Source of the DNA: an uncultured Solirubrobacterales bacterium
GTDB lineage: Bacteria; Actinomycetota; Thermoleophilia; Solirubrobacterales; 70-9
DNA length: 64,000 nt
Assembly: GCA_903933815.1 (NCBI GenBank)
Contig: CAIZLN010000088.1
Coordinates: 1-64,000, forward strand
Direction: 5' to 3'
Position numbers and translations under genes: made by a program. Below the pieces are notes generated by a model. It saw nothing but the letters and a program-made list of their open reading frames with translations, had not been told where the DNA came from and made no database searches. Below, piece after piece: positions 1 through 9,646 of the stretch. Every line of letters begins with the position of its first letter. The first letter of the stretch is position 1.

Positions 1-2
1 AA

Positions 3-116
3 GCGATGAAGATGGAAAACGAGATCACCGCCCATCGCGCCGGCAAAGTAACCGGACTGTCGATTTCCGTCGGCGACGCGGTGGCCAGTGGAGATGTACT
101 CGTAACCATCGAATAA
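3..116 (+). CDS. Biotin carboxyl carrier domain, C-terminal end (partial)
   Basis: Reads A-MKMENEITAHRAGKVTGLSISVGDAVASGDVLVTIE*, the biotinyl AMKME motif and following lipoyl-like fold; 5' end outside window. Confidence 0.9.
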   Translation, partial: AMKMENEITAHRAGKVTGLSISVGDAVASGDVLVTIE

Positions 117-185
117 ATGCGCCGGGTAGCTCCGTTGCGGTTCGGGAGAGCGCGAGCTGTCTGAGGCCCTGTTTTTCGCGGAGCC

Positions 186-1826
186 TCAGGGCTCGGGCCA
201 TGGCGGCAGGGGGGCGCGGCAGCTGTTGCCGGTGCAGTTGTCAACTGCAGGCAGGAAGGCCCGCATGTACTGCCTGACCTGAATGTACTCGGGTGAGTTG
301 ATCCGGTTCCTGAGCTCCCAGGGATCCCGTCGAAGGTCATAGAGCTCCTCCTGGCCGCTCAGATCAAAACGGAAGTACTTGTAAGGACCCACCCTGAATC
401 CGCGATAGTTCAAAGATGGTGCGACCGCTGATACGCCGGCTCTCCCGACCTCCGGATCGACTGTCGACCGGCTGTAAGCGATACCCGTTGCGCGCCTTGT
501 TCTAAGCGACGTATCCCTCCAGAAGGGACGCAGGGAGCGGCCATCAATCTGCCAGCTGGCATTGGCTCCGGCAAGCTGGAGAATGGTCGGTGCGACGTCG
601 ACATTGGAAGCCAGTTCGGCCGAGCGGCCTCCGGGAGTTACTCCGGGCCCGCGAACCGCCATCGCGACCCGGGTGGCGCCATCGTAGGGCAGGAACTTTC
701 CTTGATAGAAACGATGCTCTCCGAGAAATACTCCATTGTCGGAGAGGAAGAAGATGTAGGTGTTTTCGAGCCTGCCGGTCTGGCGTAGGGTTTCGATGAT
801 CGCGCCGACCCCGTCATCAATGGCTCTGAGCGAAGCGAGGTACCGCAGGTAGTAGTACTTGAAGCGCTGGAAGCCGACAAAGCCCATACGGTTCGGGGCT
901 GCCTCCTGAACCTCGGGAGACTTGTCGGACATGTCCTCTTCGTTGAAGTTGGGAGGCTGCTGAGGTGGTGTCCAGGCAGTCGATCCGACATGGCGAGTCG
1001 CCGGTTGCGGCCCCATCGGGGGCCTGACGTCACCGTGAGGGCCCTCGTAGTCGATTTGAAGGTAGAAGGGCTGATCGGAGTTGCGACGGATCTCCCTCAC
1101 GGCAGCACGGCTCATTACATCGGCCTGGTAGTGACAACCGTTGGCGATGCTCTGTCTGAGCAGGCTCTCGGCCGAGCAGCGCTTCGGATCGAGCCCGGAA
1201 GTGGCGGTGTAGAGGGGGTTCCCAAAACGGGTGCGTCCCAGACCGTTGTCATTTACCTGATACCCGTAATGAAGGGTCTGCGAGTCAAACGAGGTAGTGA
1301 ACCAGTTGTTCCACCCTGGCGGGACGGTCGTTTCGACCTGATTGTTCTCGGTCTGCCAATAGCCGTTCAGAAACTTGCCGAAATGGGAGGTCCGGTAGCC
1401 GGCCTCCTGGAGAGCCACCGGAAGGTTGGTCTCATTGGCCGGAAGGTTCCGCCAGCCCGACCAGCCGCCTTCCTCCCCGAAATTGGCGACCAGGCCGTTG
1501 TTCTTCGGATACTGACCGGTCAGAAGTGACGCCCTGGAAGGCGCGCAGACGGGAGAAGAGACGTAGTAGTTGGGGAACTCCGTCCCTCCGCGAAAAATTT
1601 CCCCGACCGTGTTCGGCATTATCGGAACCCTGCCCCCGAGGTATTTCCTCAAGGTCGCTTTCGCTGTTCGGGAGTTCTGATCGTCAGTCTGGATGACTAC
1701 AAAGTTGGGTCGCGCCGCCCCGGCAAAGCCGGGAGCAGCCAGGAGCGCGATGCCCACGAAAACCGTCGCCAGCACGAAGTGAACTGCCGGGGAGATACCC
1801 GTGTCTTGAAATGCCTTGCCTGTCAT
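186..1826 (-). CDS. Secreted sulfatase family protein
   Basis: Signal peptide; NFVVIQTDDQ metal site; Cys-type formylglycine motif CAPSRASLLTGQYP. Confidence 0.92.
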   Translation of the reverse strand: MTGKAFQDTGISPAVHFVLATVFVGIALLAAPGFAGAARPNFVVIQTDDQNSRTAKATLRKYLGGRVPIMPNTVGEIFRGGTEFPNYYVSSPVCAPSRASLLTGQYPKNNGLVANFGEEGGWSGWRNLPANETNLPVALQEAGYRTSHFGKFLNGYWQTENNQVETTVPPGWNNWFTTSFDSQTLHYGYQVNDNGLGRTRFGNPLYTATSGLDPKRCSAESLLRQSIANGCHYQADVMSRAAVREIRRNSDQPFYLQIDYEGPHGDVRPPMGPQPATRHVGSTAWTPPQQPPNFNEEDMSDKSPEVQEAAPNRMGFVGFQRFKYYYLRYLASLRAIDDGVGAIIETLRQTGRLENTYIFFLSDNGVFLGEHRFYQGKFLPYDGATRVAMAVRGPGVTPGGRSAELASNVDVAPTILQLAGANASWQIDGRSLRPFWRDTSLRTRRATGIAYSRSTVDPEVGRAGVSAVAPSLNYRGFRVGPYKYFRFDLSGQEELYDLRRDPWELRNRINSPEYIQVRQYMRAFLPAVDNCTGNSCRAPLPPWPEP

Positions 1827-1947
1827 CGAAAAACCTCCACGACGCGGAATCCTTTCCGTCGTTCAGCCCTGTTTTCCCCTGTCTGCCGAAACAAAGAGTG
1901 GCAATGACCGTAACAGAGTGTGCCCGGGGATCAATTAGGATTTCCGG

Positions 1948-2421
1948 ATGGGCCCCGAAACTCCACTCAGAATCGCCGGCCCCTCTGATGTCGGCGTTGT
2001 CACGGGACTGGTAGGGGACTTCCGTGACTTTCTGGAGGCCAGATCACCGGCAAATGCCGAGATTGAAGCGGCCGTTTCTGCCTTGATCGGTGATCGCCAT
2101 ACCGAGTACCTGCTGGTCGGAAGCCCGGAAGCCGGATTCGCCCAGCTCAGGTTTCGACTGTCGGTCTGGAGCGGGACCGAGGATGCCTGGCTGGAAGATG
2201 TGTTTGTGCAGGAATCAGCTCGGGGCGAGGGTTTCGGACGGGCCCTGGTCGAGGCTGCGATCGAAAGGGCCCGCAGCCGCGGCTGCAGCCGGATCCAGCT
2301 AGAGACCAACCAGAACAACAGGAACGCGATCGCCCTCTATGAAGCCGCCGGGTTCAACGCCTGCCACCTGCCCGCATTCTGGAAAGGTGCCCCGGATATC
2401 TGCTTTACGAGAGAGATCTGA
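1948..2421 (+). CDS. GNAT family N-acetyltransferase
   Basis: EDVFVQESARGEGFGRALVEAAIERARSRGCSRIQLETNQNNRNAIALYEAAGF. Confidence 0.92.
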   Translation: MGPETPLRIAGPSDVGVVTGLVGDFRDFLEARSPANAEIEAAVSALIGDRHTEYLLVGSPEAGFAQLRFRLSVWSGTEDAWLEDVFVQESARGEGFGRALVEAAIERARSRGCSRIQLETNQNNRNAIALYEAAGFNACHLPAFWKGAPDICFTREI

Positions 2422-2445
2422 GTTTCCAAAGCCGCCTCCTGCAGG

Positions 2446-3855
2446 TCAGACCGGGATCAGATGGGTCAGCTCGGTTGCGGAAATCTGAGTGTTGCCTGTG
2501 AGCAGCCGGAGGCGCTCCACCACCCCGGGCTGGCTCATCCTTGACTGAAGCTCTTCCCAGTCAACCCGCTGCTTGAAACCTGATCTTGGTCGGATCACAT
2601 TGACATGGTTTTCGGCAAGAAACGGAACCCCGGGAAGAATGAGTCCGGTGCGGATTTCCCCGCGGCCGACCGAACCAACAACCCGGTTTACCAGGAGGGC
2701 CGGGCCGGACAGCGCGGTGCGCCCGATGACATGGCCGGGACGATTGTCTGGGAGGCCCGCCCCTGACCTCCGGCGTCGACGCCCGTCATCCTGACCCGGT
2801 GGAGTCCCCTGCCCCCGACTTGAGCCCGAATCAAGCTCCAGCGTCCCGCCGCGCAGATCCCCCGACCAGACCAGCGGCACCGAACCGGGGCCTGCCCGAT
2901 CTCTGAGCGTAGCCCGATGCTGGTTCCAGACGACCGTCCCGGTAACCGCCTCGAAGCCAAGCTGCCACAAGGTCTTGCGGCCCTTGAAGCCAGCCTCGAG
3001 CTCGCCCGGATTGCGACTGAAAACAACCCGGCGAAAACCGGCATCGTCGTCCCTGCGTTCGAATACGAACTGACTGGCGGGATTCCGGTGGCCGGACTCG
3101 CCGTTCTTTCTGAGCACAAGCAGCTGCGCCGCTGTGTTCGCGCCCTCAAAGAGTCCGGTGCCTTCGAGCAGGGTCAGGTCGGTGATCCGGGCACGCGCGA
3201 CGATGTGCTCACGCAATGCCTCAAAGTAAGCGCCGCTGTTCATCGAGGGCGGTACCACGAAGGCGAGGGTCCCCTCCGGGGCGAGCAGGTCCAGTCCTGC
3301 CTTGAAGAACAGGGCGAATGTATTGGCCCTCCCTGAAATTACCTCCCCGAAGCGCTCCTTCAGATCCGGCGTAACCGGCACCTGAAAGTAGGGCGGGTTG
3401 CCAATCACGAGATCGAACTCAGGGTCCGCACAATCGCTCCCGGCATGGGGGCGAGTGGTCCGGCGCTCACCGTCGGCGCCGAGGCCCGGGACCTCATCGC
3501 GTTTCAGATCAAGAGCTGAGCGAAGCTCCAGGGTCGCCCCGGGAACCAGCTCTCCAGCCGCAGCCAGGGCGGTCGGGTCAATGTCCCAGCCGGTCAGGTG
3601 AGCATCCGGGCAACGGCGAAGAACGGCGGCAAGCAGCTCGCCCGTGCCGACCCCGGGGTCAAGAACCCTCATCCCGGAGCTCAGTGGGATCCGGTCTACC
3701 AACGCCTCGGCTACCGGTTCAGGAGTCAGGTACTGGCCACGAGACTTTCTTCGGGCCAGCGGAGTCTCAGCCAGCCAGCGGAGGCTGGAGGGCGCAAGTG
3801 AAGGGCGGTCCTGCCCGACTGGCTCCTCGGGACGCTCGCTTCGACGCTGCGCCAA
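2446..3855 (-). CDS. N6-adenine DNA methyltransferase (Eco57I/TaqI-like), apparently solitary
   Basis: RGQYLTP, VLDPGVGTGELLAA SAM motif, DLVIGNPPY catalytic motif; the ORF extends to 3942 but overlaps the HAD gene, TTG at 3855 is a plausible start. Confidence 0.85.
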   Translation of the reverse strand: MAQRRSERPEEPVGQDRPSLAPSSLRWLAETPLARRKSRGQYLTPEPVAEALVDRIPLSSGMRVLDPGVGTGELLAAVLRRCPDAHLTGWDIDPTALAAAGELVPGATLELRSALDLKRDEVPGLGADGERRTTRPHAGSDCADPEFDLVIGNPPYFQVPVTPDLKERFGEVISGRANTFALFFKAGLDLLAPEGTLAFVVPPSMNSGAYFEALREHIVARARITDLTLLEGTGLFEGANTAAQLLVLRKNGESGHRNPASQFVFERRDDDAGFRRVVFSRNPGELEAGFKGRKTLWQLGFEAVTGTVVWNQHRATLRDRAGPGSVPLVWSGDLRGGTLELDSGSSRGQGTPPGQDDGRRRRRSGAGLPDNRPGHVIGRTALSGPALLVNRVVGSVGRGEIRTGLILPGVPFLAENHVNVIRPRSGFKQRVDWEELQSRMSQPGVVERLRLLTGNTQISATELTHLIPV

Positions 3856-3865
3856 ACGGAGGGGC

Positions 3866-4552
3866 TCAGCCGCCGGCGCCGAGCTTCTTGACGGCCTCGC
3901 GGAAACTCTTGACTTCCAGTGACGGGCGCTTGCGTCCGGCAAGCTTTTCGCCGTGCCGGTTGACCCAGATGACCGGAACCTTCATCTTCAGAAGCGGGGC
4001 CACATCGGTGTCGTAGTTGCACCCGATGTGGAGCCAGCCCTTCTTGCTGCCCAGTCGCCTGGCGCATTCCTTGAAGTGCGTGTTGTCCGGCTTGTAGCTG
4101 CGAACCTGCTGCGCTGTTACCACGAGGTCCAGTTGTGTTCGCAGGTGGCGGCGGGAAATGCCGAGCATCTTGTCGTCGATGTTCGAAATGATCCCGATCT
4201 CGAAATTCTTGCCGAGTCGGTCCATGGCGGCGTTTGACTCCCGGAACGGTAGCCAGTAAGCGACGCTGTCCGGCAGGAACTGTGCCCGCGACGGCTCGAC
4301 CTCCCAGCCGATCTCGCCGGCGACCTTGATGATCGTACGGCGCAGGACCTCGGCGTAAAGTTCGTAAGACCCCGCCATTACCTCGGCCTGGACTTCGAAG
4401 AACCTTGCGAGGAAGGCCTCCGACTCGAAACTGAACCCGTCCTTCTCGGCTTCTTTGGCGCAAGCCTCCGAGATTCCCTTCTCCCAATCAATCAGGGTTC
4501 CATAACAGTCCGTGGTGACCCAATTGATGTTCTTGAGGCTAGGAAGCGGCAT
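3866..4552 (-). CDS. HAD hydrolase, haloacid dehalogenase type II-like
   Basis: TTDCYGTLIDWEKGI motif I; GIISNIDD; K-P-D segment. Confidence 0.85.
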   Translation of the reverse strand: MPLPSLKNINWVTTDCYGTLIDWEKGISEACAKEAEKDGFSFESEAFLARFFEVQAEVMAGSYELYAEVLRRTIIKVAGEIGWEVEPSRAQFLPDSVAYWLPFRESNAAMDRLGKNFEIGIISNIDDKMLGISRRHLRTQLDLVVTAQQVRSYKPDNTHFKECARRLGSKKGWLHIGCNYDTDVAPLLKMKVPVIWVNRHGEKLAGRKRPSLEVKSFREAVKKLGAGG

Positions 4553-4623
4553 ACGCGGTCGCCATTATGTCGGATAGGGTGCTTGGTCGGCTTACTCGTC
4601 CCCCAAAGACCTCACGAAAAGAC

Positions 4624-5799
4624 ATGGATCTACTCGAATATCAGGGAAAAGAATTGTTCGCGCGTCACGGCCTGCCGGTTCCCGAAGGCAGCCACGCGGC
4701 CACTGTTGAAGAAGCCGTCGCGGCCTCGGAGACGCTCGGCTATCCGGTTGCGATCAAGGCTCAGGTCCTGATCGGCGGACGTGGCAAGGCTGGCGGCATC
4801 AAAATCGCCGCTGACCGCACTGAGGCTCACGAGCACGCGGGCCAGATCATCGGCATGGACATCATCGGCCCGCATGGTGAAGGGCCCTTCAGGGTTCATG
4901 AGCTGTGGGTGGAGATCGGCTCTGAAATCGAGTCCGAGTACTACGCCTCGGTGATCCTCGACCGGTCAGAGAAGAAACTGCTGGTGATGCTCTCCCGGAT
5001 GGGCGGCATGGATGTTGAGGCGATCGCCGAGTCCGATCCCGAGGCTCTGGTCAGGCAGCACGTCGACCCGATCGAAGGCCTTGACATCAGTGACGCCCGG
5101 GACATCGTCGCCCGCTCGGGCATTCCGGAGAAAGTGGCCGATCAGGTCGCCTCGATTCTGGTCAAACTGGTCGAAGTCGCCCGCAAGGAAGACGCCACTT
5201 TGATCGAGGTCAATCCGCTGATCGTCAATGCCAATGGCGAGGTAATCCTGCTCGATTCGAAGGTGACGATCGACGGCAACGCGCTCTACCGCCACCCGGA
5301 ACTCAGCGAATTGAGCGACGGGGTCGCCGAAGACCCTCAGGAGGCGATGGCCAAAGAACGTGGTTTGACCTACGTCAAGCTCGAAGGCGACATCGGGGTG
5401 CTCGGCAACGGTGCGGGACTTTGTATGTCCACCCTCGATGTGGTCGCCCAGGCGGGCGGCAGCCCGGCCAACTTCCTCGATGCCGGCGGAGGATCCCAGG
5501 CCGATGCGATCGTCGACGCGCTCGAGGTAATCACCTCGGACGAGAAGGTCAGGGCAATCCTTTTCAACATCTTTGGAGGAATCACCCGATGCGACGAGGT
5601 CGCCAAGGGGATCATCGAAGCGACCGGCCGGATCGGACTTACCATGCCGATCGTCGTCCGCCTGGATGGCACCAACTCGGAGGAGGGCCTCGCCCTGCTC
5701 GATGCGGCCGGCATGACCAACCTCCACCACGAATCGACAATGCTCGGCGCGGCGAAGAAGGTCGTCGAACTCGCCGCCGCAGAGACGGAGAAGAACTGA
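4624..5799 (+). CDS. sucC: Succinyl-CoA synthetase beta subunit
   Basis: MDLLEYQGKELFARHGLPVPEG start; ATP-grasp; C-terminal GGITRCDEVAKGI. Confidence 0.96.
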   Translation: MDLLEYQGKELFARHGLPVPEGSHAATVEEAVAASETLGYPVAIKAQVLIGGRGKAGGIKIAADRTEAHEHAGQIIGMDIIGPHGEGPFRVHELWVEIGSEIESEYYASVILDRSEKKLLVMLSRMGGMDVEAIAESDPEALVRQHVDPIEGLDISDARDIVARSGIPEKVADQVASILVKLVEVARKEDATLIEVNPLIVNANGEVILLDSKVTIDGNALYRHPELSELSDGVAEDPQEAMAKERGLTYVKLEGDIGVLGNGAGLCMSTLDVVAQAGGSPANFLDAGGGSQADAIVDALEVITSDEKVRAILFNIFGGITRCDEVAKGIIEATGRIGLTMPIVVRLDGTNSEEGLALLDAAGMTNLHHESTMLGAAKKVVELAAAETEKN

Positions 5800-6674
5800 T
5801 GAGCATCATCATTGACGACGACACAAAGCTGGTTATCTCCGGCCTCACCGGACGGGAAGGCACCTTCCACGGACTGCGCAACCGCGACTATGGCACCCAG
5901 GTGGTAGCCGGTGTCACCCCTGGAAAGGGCGGACAGGACGTCGAGGGCATCCCTGTGTTCGACTCGATTGCCGATAGCGTCGTCGAGGCGAATGCCAACA
6001 CCTCAATGATCTTCGTGCCCGCACGCTTCGCTGCGGCCTCGATCAACGAGGCAATCGAGTCCGGTGTGGACACCGTGATCGCGATTACGGAAGGCATTCC
6101 GGTTATGGACATGATGCCGACCTACTGGAAGGCGCGCGAGAAGGGCGTCCGGCTGATCGGTCCCAACTGCCCCGGAATACTCTCCCCCGGCAAGGCCAAT
6201 GTCGGCATCATCCCGGCTCAGTTCTTTGAGCCTGGCCGGATCGGCGTTGTCTCCAAATCAGGCACGCTGACTTACCAGATAGGTAATGAACTGAAGCAGG
6301 CCGGCGAGGGCAACTCCTCGATCGTCGGGATCGGCGGCGACCCGATCGTCGGCTCGGACTTCATCGACATCCTGACGCTGTACGAAAACGATCCTGAAAC
6401 TGACCTGATCGTCATGGTCGGCGAAATCGGAGGCGATGCCGAGGAGCGCGCAGCGGACTTCATTTCCGAAAACATCTCCAAGCCGGTAGTCGCCTACATC
6501 GCCGGTTTTACCGCTCCACCCGGCAAGCAGATGGGCCACGCCGGAGCAATAATTTCCGGCTCCTCCGGTACCGCTCAGGCCAAGAAGGAAGCACTCGAGG
6601 CCAAGGGTGTCAGGGTCGGCAAGAGTCCGACCGAGGCTGCTCAGATCGCGGTGGAGACCCTTCGGGCGCTCTGA
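5799..6674 (+). CDS. sucD: Succinyl-CoA synthetase alpha subunit
   Basis: LVISGLTGREGTFH; GPNCPGILSPG; MGHAGAIISG active His; ATGA overlap with sucC. Confidence 0.96.
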   Translation: MSIIIDDDTKLVISGLTGREGTFHGLRNRDYGTQVVAGVTPGKGGQDVEGIPVFDSIADSVVEANANTSMIFVPARFAAASINEAIESGVDTVIAITEGIPVMDMMPTYWKAREKGVRLIGPNCPGILSPGKANVGIIPAQFFEPGRIGVVSKSGTLTYQIGNELKQAGEGNSSIVGIGGDPIVGSDFIDILTLYENDPETDLIVMVGEIGGDAEERAADFISENISKPVVAYIAGFTAPPGKQMGHAGAIISGSSGTAQAKKEALEAKGVRVGKSPTEAAQIAVETLRAL

Positions 6675-6780
6675 GGCCGAACTCCGGCCCATTGACAAGC
6701 ATGTTTCCGGGTGTCCCGGGGAGTGAAAACCACGCCCCCGGACCTCCCGAAGCCATCCGGGGAGGCGCCGACCGTTCAGA

Positions 6781-8469
6781 ATGGGCGACGGTGAACAGGT
6801 GAACCAGCTGACCGAAGCAATCGACCGACTGCGGCGCGGGGAGAACAGCCCGGGCTCGGCCTGGCTGACTCTGGCCGGGGCGATGGTGGTCTCGGTGCTG
6901 GTCGCGCTCTGGTTCGGGCGAGATGCCTGGTTCTCACTGGATGAGCTGACCTGGCTTTCGACCAGCTCAGAGCTTGACCTGTCTGATGCATTGGAGCCTC
7001 ACGTCGGGCATCTGGTTCTGGTCCCGAAGCTCGTCTACAGACTCGCCCTGGAAACGATCGGGCCGGAGTACCTGACCTTCAGGCTGCTCACCACGGCTTC
7101 CGTGCTGCTCTGCGCTGCCCTTTTCTTCATCTGGTCTCGCAGGCGTGCGCCAGATTTCGTTGTCCTGGCCGGCTGCTTCGTAATCCTGCTCTTCCCCTCC
7201 GATTCCTGGCACCTGCTCGGAGGCAACGGATTCACAGTGATGTTTGCCCTGGCCTGTGGGCTCGCAGCGCTCATCGCCTGGGACCGGCAGGACTTCCCGG
7301 GCGACGTTGCAGCCTTCGCCTTCCTCCTTCTGGGCATCGCCACCTACACCGTCGCCCTGCCGTTCGCGGTCGGTCTGGCAGCAGTCTCGATTCTGGAGCG
7401 CTCGGCCAGGCACAGGCTCTGGGTCAGCCTTGTGCCTGTTGCGCTCTACCTGCTGTGGAGGATGTCGGCCGGAGTCGGAGGAACCGACCCCGCCTCCGGG
7501 GGAACTGACTGGACCAACCTGGTTCTGCTGCCGGCATGGACCTTTGAATCACTGGGTACGATCCTGGCCGCCATCGCAGGCCTCAACTTTGATTTCACGC
7601 GGGGAGCGACAATTCCACCCGGAACGGGAGTCGCGCCGGTTCTCGCCGTGGTCGCCCTGGCCGCCTTTGCGTGGCGTGTCTCCCGTGGGCAGACCGGGCC
7701 AATGTTCTGGGGAATCGTCGTGACGATCCTCGCCCTTTTTGCTGCCCAGACGCTCGGCTGGGGCGTGTTCGGGCGCGGCCCCGGCGCGGCGCGTTACCTC
7801 TACCCCGGCCTGATCCTGGTTTTGCTGATCGGGGTTGAGTCCATCCGCGGTGCCAGGTGGGGCCGGACAGCGTTCCTGATTCTCTGGATCGTGACCGGAG
7901 CCAGCATGCTGACCGCCTTCGGACTGCTGAAGGAAGGCACGGACTGGCTCGCGACCGAGCGCGAAAGAGCAAAGGTGGAGATCACGGCAGTGACCCTGCT
8001 CGACTCGACCGGACGGCCCACCTCGCCAGCCCGGCAGCCCCGGGACATCCTCAAGGACGAATACGACTCGGTCGGCGGCGGCGCTTACGGGTATCTCGGA
8101 TATGACCCGTCAACGCTCCGGGGACGCGCTGGCCGGATCAGCAACCGGGTTGACGCTTTCCTCTCGCAGTCGCTGTCTCTGCAGCTGGCTCCGGTGCCCT
8201 CTTCGGCCAGACTGGGCAATTGCCGTCCGGCCCGGCCCGCTGAGGGACGTTTCAGGCTCGACCTGCCGCCCGATGGCGCGGTTCTCAAGGCCTCACTGGT
8301 TTCACTGGTCAAGCTGGGGCGCTTTGGCAGCGGGACGATTGTCGGACTGGGCAAGGTGGCTCCCGGATACCCTCAGTTGCTTGCGCTCTACCCGGATTCC
8401 GATCCGACCCCGTGGTTTGTCACGACCAGGGAGCCCGGGCTGCTCGGATGCAGCCTTGTTGGCGGGTGA
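6781..8469 (+). CDS. Polytopic membrane protein, possible GT-C-like glycosyltransferase
   Basis: Multiple TM helices; acidic DEL in first loop and PHVGHLVLVPKLVYR; no firm family assignment. Confidence 0.6.
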   Translation: MGDGEQVNQLTEAIDRLRRGENSPGSAWLTLAGAMVVSVLVALWFGRDAWFSLDELTWLSTSSELDLSDALEPHVGHLVLVPKLVYRLALETIGPEYLTFRLLTTASVLLCAALFFIWSRRRAPDFVVLAGCFVILLFPSDSWHLLGGNGFTVMFALACGLAALIAWDRQDFPGDVAAFAFLLLGIATYTVALPFAVGLAAVSILERSARHRLWVSLVPVALYLLWRMSAGVGGTDPASGGTDWTNLVLLPAWTFESLGTILAAIAGLNFDFTRGATIPPGTGVAPVLAVVALAAFAWRVSRGQTGPMFWGIVVTILALFAAQTLGWGVFGRGPGAARYLYPGLILVLLIGVESIRGARWGRTAFLILWIVTGASMLTAFGLLKEGTDWLATERERAKVEITAVTLLDSTGRPTSPARQPRDILKDEYDSVGGGAYGYLGYDPSTLRGRAGRISNRVDAFLSQSLSLQLAPVPSSARLGNCRPARPAEGRFRLDLPPDGAVLKASLVSLVKLGRFGSGTIVGLGKVAPGYPQLLALYPDSDPTPWFVTTREPGLLGCSLVGG

Positions 8470-8541
8470 CCGCCAGCCGGTGATGCCAGTTCCGGGCGCT
8501 GAGTGAACGCCTGAGTGCCGTATCATCGCTTGCCTGAACCC

Positions 8542-9645
8542 ATGACCACGGAAAGAGCAGGAAGCGCAGAAATGCCTGAGACGATCAGCTTTGCCCGAGG
8601 TGCCCCCAGTCCGGATCTGATCCCGGTCGAAGCCGTCCGGCTGGCAACCGTCAGGGCCCTGGAAGACGACTGGCAGCAAGCTCTCTCCTACGGAGTGGGA
8701 ATCGGACATCCTGGCCTCTGCGAATGGATCGCCGCGCGCCACGGACTCGATGATCCAGCCCGGGTGATGACCACGAACGGCTCGCTGGAAGCTGGCGCGA
8801 TGCTGTTCCGGCACATGCTCTCACCGGGCGATCGGGTGATTGTCGAACAGCCTTCCTACGATCGCACCCTGCTGCTGCTCGAGCAATGCGGGGTCGAGTT
8901 CGTGCCGGTAGCGCTGGAGCCTGACGGTATCGATGTCGAAGCGGTAGAACGGGCCCTGGCCGAGGGTCCGGTCAAGCTCGCTCACATAATCCCCAACTTC
9001 CACAATCCTGCGGGCTGCACACTCTCCTACGAAAAGCGGGTCAGGCTGGTTGAGCTGGCCACCGCCCACGACTTCATGATCTTCGAGGACGATCCGTACC
9101 GTGAGCTGCCGTTTGGCGAGAGCCCACCGCCGACCATGCTCTCGCTGGATCGGGCTGACCGTGTTATTCACGCCTCGTCCTTCTCCAAGACTGTCAGTCC
9201 CGGAGTCCGGGTCGGCTACCTGGCAGGGCCGAAGACGATGATTGCCGAGATGGCCAGGATGGCCAATGAGAACTACATCTCCCCAAACATGCTTTCCGGT
9301 TCGCTGGTGCTGGAACTCTGCCGATCAGGTGCGCTCGACACCAATATCGCCGAGGTGAAAGTTCACCTCAAGCAGCGACGCGACGCGCTGATCTCCGCCC
9401 TCGGTACCCACCTGCCCGATGCACAATTTGTGGTGCCCGAGGGCGGATACTTCCTCTGGGCCGACCTCGGTGAGGGCCACGACACAGTCCAGCTCGCAAA
9501 GAGGGCCAAGGAAGCCGGCGCCCCGTTCATCCCCGGCACCGACTTCATGCTTGAAGGCGGGGAGACCAGCCTGCGGTTCTCGTTCGCCTCGGTCCCGCCG
9601 GAGTTCATCGACGAAGGGGTCGCCCGGATCGCCTCCGTCCTTTGA
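8542..9645 (+). CDS. PLP-dependent aminotransferase, class I/II (LysN/MocR-type fold)
   Basis: NFHNPAGCTLS, EDDPYRELPFGE, HASSFSKTVSPGVRVGYLAGP. Confidence 0.9.
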   Translation: MTTERAGSAEMPETISFARGAPSPDLIPVEAVRLATVRALEDDWQQALSYGVGIGHPGLCEWIAARHGLDDPARVMTTNGSLEAGAMLFRHMLSPGDRVIVEQPSYDRTLLLLEQCGVEFVPVALEPDGIDVEAVERALAEGPVKLAHIIPNFHNPAGCTLSYEKRVRLVELATAHDFMIFEDDPYRELPFGESPPPTMLSLDRADRVIHASSFSKTVSPGVRVGYLAGPKTMIAEMARMANENYISPNMLSGSLVLELCRSGALDTNIAEVKVHLKQRRDALISALGTHLPDAQFVVPEGGYFLWADLGEGHDTVQLAKRAKEAGAPFIPGTDFMLEGGETSLRFSFASVPPEFIDEGVARIASVL

Positions 9646-9646
9646 C

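Noticed and set aside
1948-3942. GNAT plus methyltransferase as a restriction-modification or toxin-antitoxin locus
   Set aside because: No endonuclease or antitoxin partner; the GNAT is a normal-length acetyltransferase on the opposite strand
4966-5730. 254-aa minus-strand ORF opposite sucC
   Set aside because: Lies wholly antisense to sucC; no domain signature
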